A stretch of DNA of 7,975 nucleotides from Inquilinus sp. (GTDB lineage: Bacteria; Pseudomonadota; Alphaproteobacteria; DSM-16000; Inquilinaceae): NCBI GenBank assembly GCA_013003675.1, contig JABDIP010000038.1:1-7975 (forward strand), written 5' to 3'. Below the pieces are notes generated by a model. That model searched no databases. It saw nothing but the letters and a program-made list of their open reading frames with translations, and was not told the DNA's origin. Numbering within the stretch: position 1 is the first letter of the stretch; every line of letters begins with the position of its first letter. Below are positions 7,267 through 7,975 of this stretch, piece by piece. The position numbers and the translations under genes are program-made.

Positions 7267-7975
7267 ATGAAATTCCGTTTTCTGCTTGCCGCTTCGGCGG
7301 TGGCGCTGACCGCGGGCACGGCCCAGGCGGCGACCGAGATCCAGTGGTGGCACGCCATGGGCGGCGCGCTCGGCGAGAAAGTCGATGAGATCGCCGCCGG
7401 CTTCAACGCCACCCAGAGCGACTTCACCGTCGTGCCGGTGTTCAAGGGCAACTACACCGAGACCATGACCGCGGCGATCGCCGGCTTCCGCACCGGCCAG
7501 CAGCCGCATATCGTGCAGGTCTTCGAGGTCGGCACCGCCACCATGATGGCCGCGGAAGGCGCGATCTATCCGGTGCACCAGTTGATGGACGATACCGGCG
7601 AGGCGTTCGATATCGATGCGTTCCTGCCGTCGGTGACCGGCTATTACACGACGACCGATGGCGATTTGCTGTCGATGCCGTTCAACAGCTCGACGCCGGT
7701 CATGTACTACAACAAGGAGGCGTTCGCCGCCGCCGGGCTCGACCCCGACAGCCCGCCGAAGACCTGGCCTGAATTCGCCGCCGCCCTGGAGAAGACCCAG
7801 GCCGCCGGCACGCCCTGCGGCTTCACCACCGCCTGGCAGAGCTGGGTGCATGTGGAGAACTTCTCGGCCTGGCATAACGTGCCGATCGGCACGCAGGCGA
7901 ACGGCTTCGGCGGCCTCGACACCGAGTTCATGATCAACAGCCCTGCGCATGCCGCCCATATCGGGGCGATGGCCG
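7267..7975 (+). CDS. ugpB: sn-glycerol-3-phosphate ABC transporter, periplasmic binding protein (3' end beyond window)
   Basis: The first 236 codons of the substrate-binding protein of the Ugp importer, which captures G3P (and in relatives glycerophosphodiesters) in the periplasm for UgpA, UgpE and UgpC; the family's full length is about 435 residues. The signal peptide is clear: KFR, a hydrophobic core, and AQA cleavage near residue 21. The mature part closely follows E. coli UgpB: WWHAMGGALG (27-36), FKGNYTETM (59-67), AAIAGFRTG (69-77), FEVGTATMMA (86-95), PFNSSTPVMYYNKEAF (138-153), the WQSW pair (Trp190 and Trp193) aligned with the ligand-binding tryptophans of E. coli UgpB, and ENFSAW (197-202). 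The ATG at 7267 has GGGAGG at 7252-7257, nine bases away. Preceded by glpK and by a Pho-box-like array; ugpA, ugpE and ugpC are expected beyond the right edge. Confidence 0.93.
   Translation, partial: MKFRFLLAASAVALTAGTAQAATEIQWWHAMGGALGEKVDEIAAGFNATQSDFTVVPVFKGNYTETMTAAIAGFRTGQQPHIVQVFEVGTATMMAAEGAIYPVHQLMDDTGEAFDIDAFLPSVTGYYTTTDGDLLSMPFNSSTPVMYYNKEAFAAAGLDPDSPPKTWPEFAAALEKTQAAGTPCGFTTAWQSWVHVENFSAWHNVPIGTQANGFGGLDTEFMINSPAHAAHIGAMA

Overview
The window is about 8 kb of very GC-rich, gene-dense DNA. It contains no mobile element, RNA gene, CRISPR array or gene-free stretch over 200 bases. Gene content (an HSD17B10-type short-chain dehydrogenase, a DUF3429 membrane protein, tandem EamA exporters, a Bcr/CflA exporter, glycerol kinase and UgpB) and TTGAC-N17-type promoters suggest an alphaproteobacterium, probably Rhodospirillales-like. 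This assignment is inference from family content and composition, not from a phylogenetic marker.

Left end (1-840, minus strand): a 3-hydroxyacyl-CoA dehydrogenase-type SDR is followed after 20 bases by the first 19 codons of a probable SAM-dependent methyltransferase that runs off the window. Diverging from the SDR is a small five-helix DUF3429 membrane protein (966-1493, plus). Its promoter-like sequence lies so close to the ATG that the mRNA may be leaderless.

Middle (1528-5486, minus strand): a four-gene co-directional run, in transcription order a YgjP/DUF45 zinc metallopeptidase-like protein, a Bcr/CflA MFS exporter, and two tandem EamA (DMT) transporters. Spacings are 16 bases, 77 bases and a 4-base GTGA overlap. 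The two EamA genes are diverged tandem paralogues. The run converges on the DUF3429 gene with only 34 bases between stops.

Right end (5596-7975, plus strand): glycerol kinase glpK, with its own promoter-like element and a GTG start, is followed after 109 bases by ugpB, the periplasmic glycerol-3-phosphate (G3P) binding protein, cut by the window edge. GlpK makes sn-glycerol-3-phosphate from glycerol and UgpB captures it from outside, so the two genes converge on the same metabolite. The AT-richer gap before ugpB carries three adjacent 11-bp units resembling PhoB half-sites, which would fit phosphate-starvation control of ugp as known in other proteobacteria.

No wholly new system is evident. 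The points most worth checking are the Pho-box-like array, the repeated element in the ygjP-like/glpK divergent region, the possible leaderless DUF3429 mRNA, and the metallopeptidase-exporter cluster.
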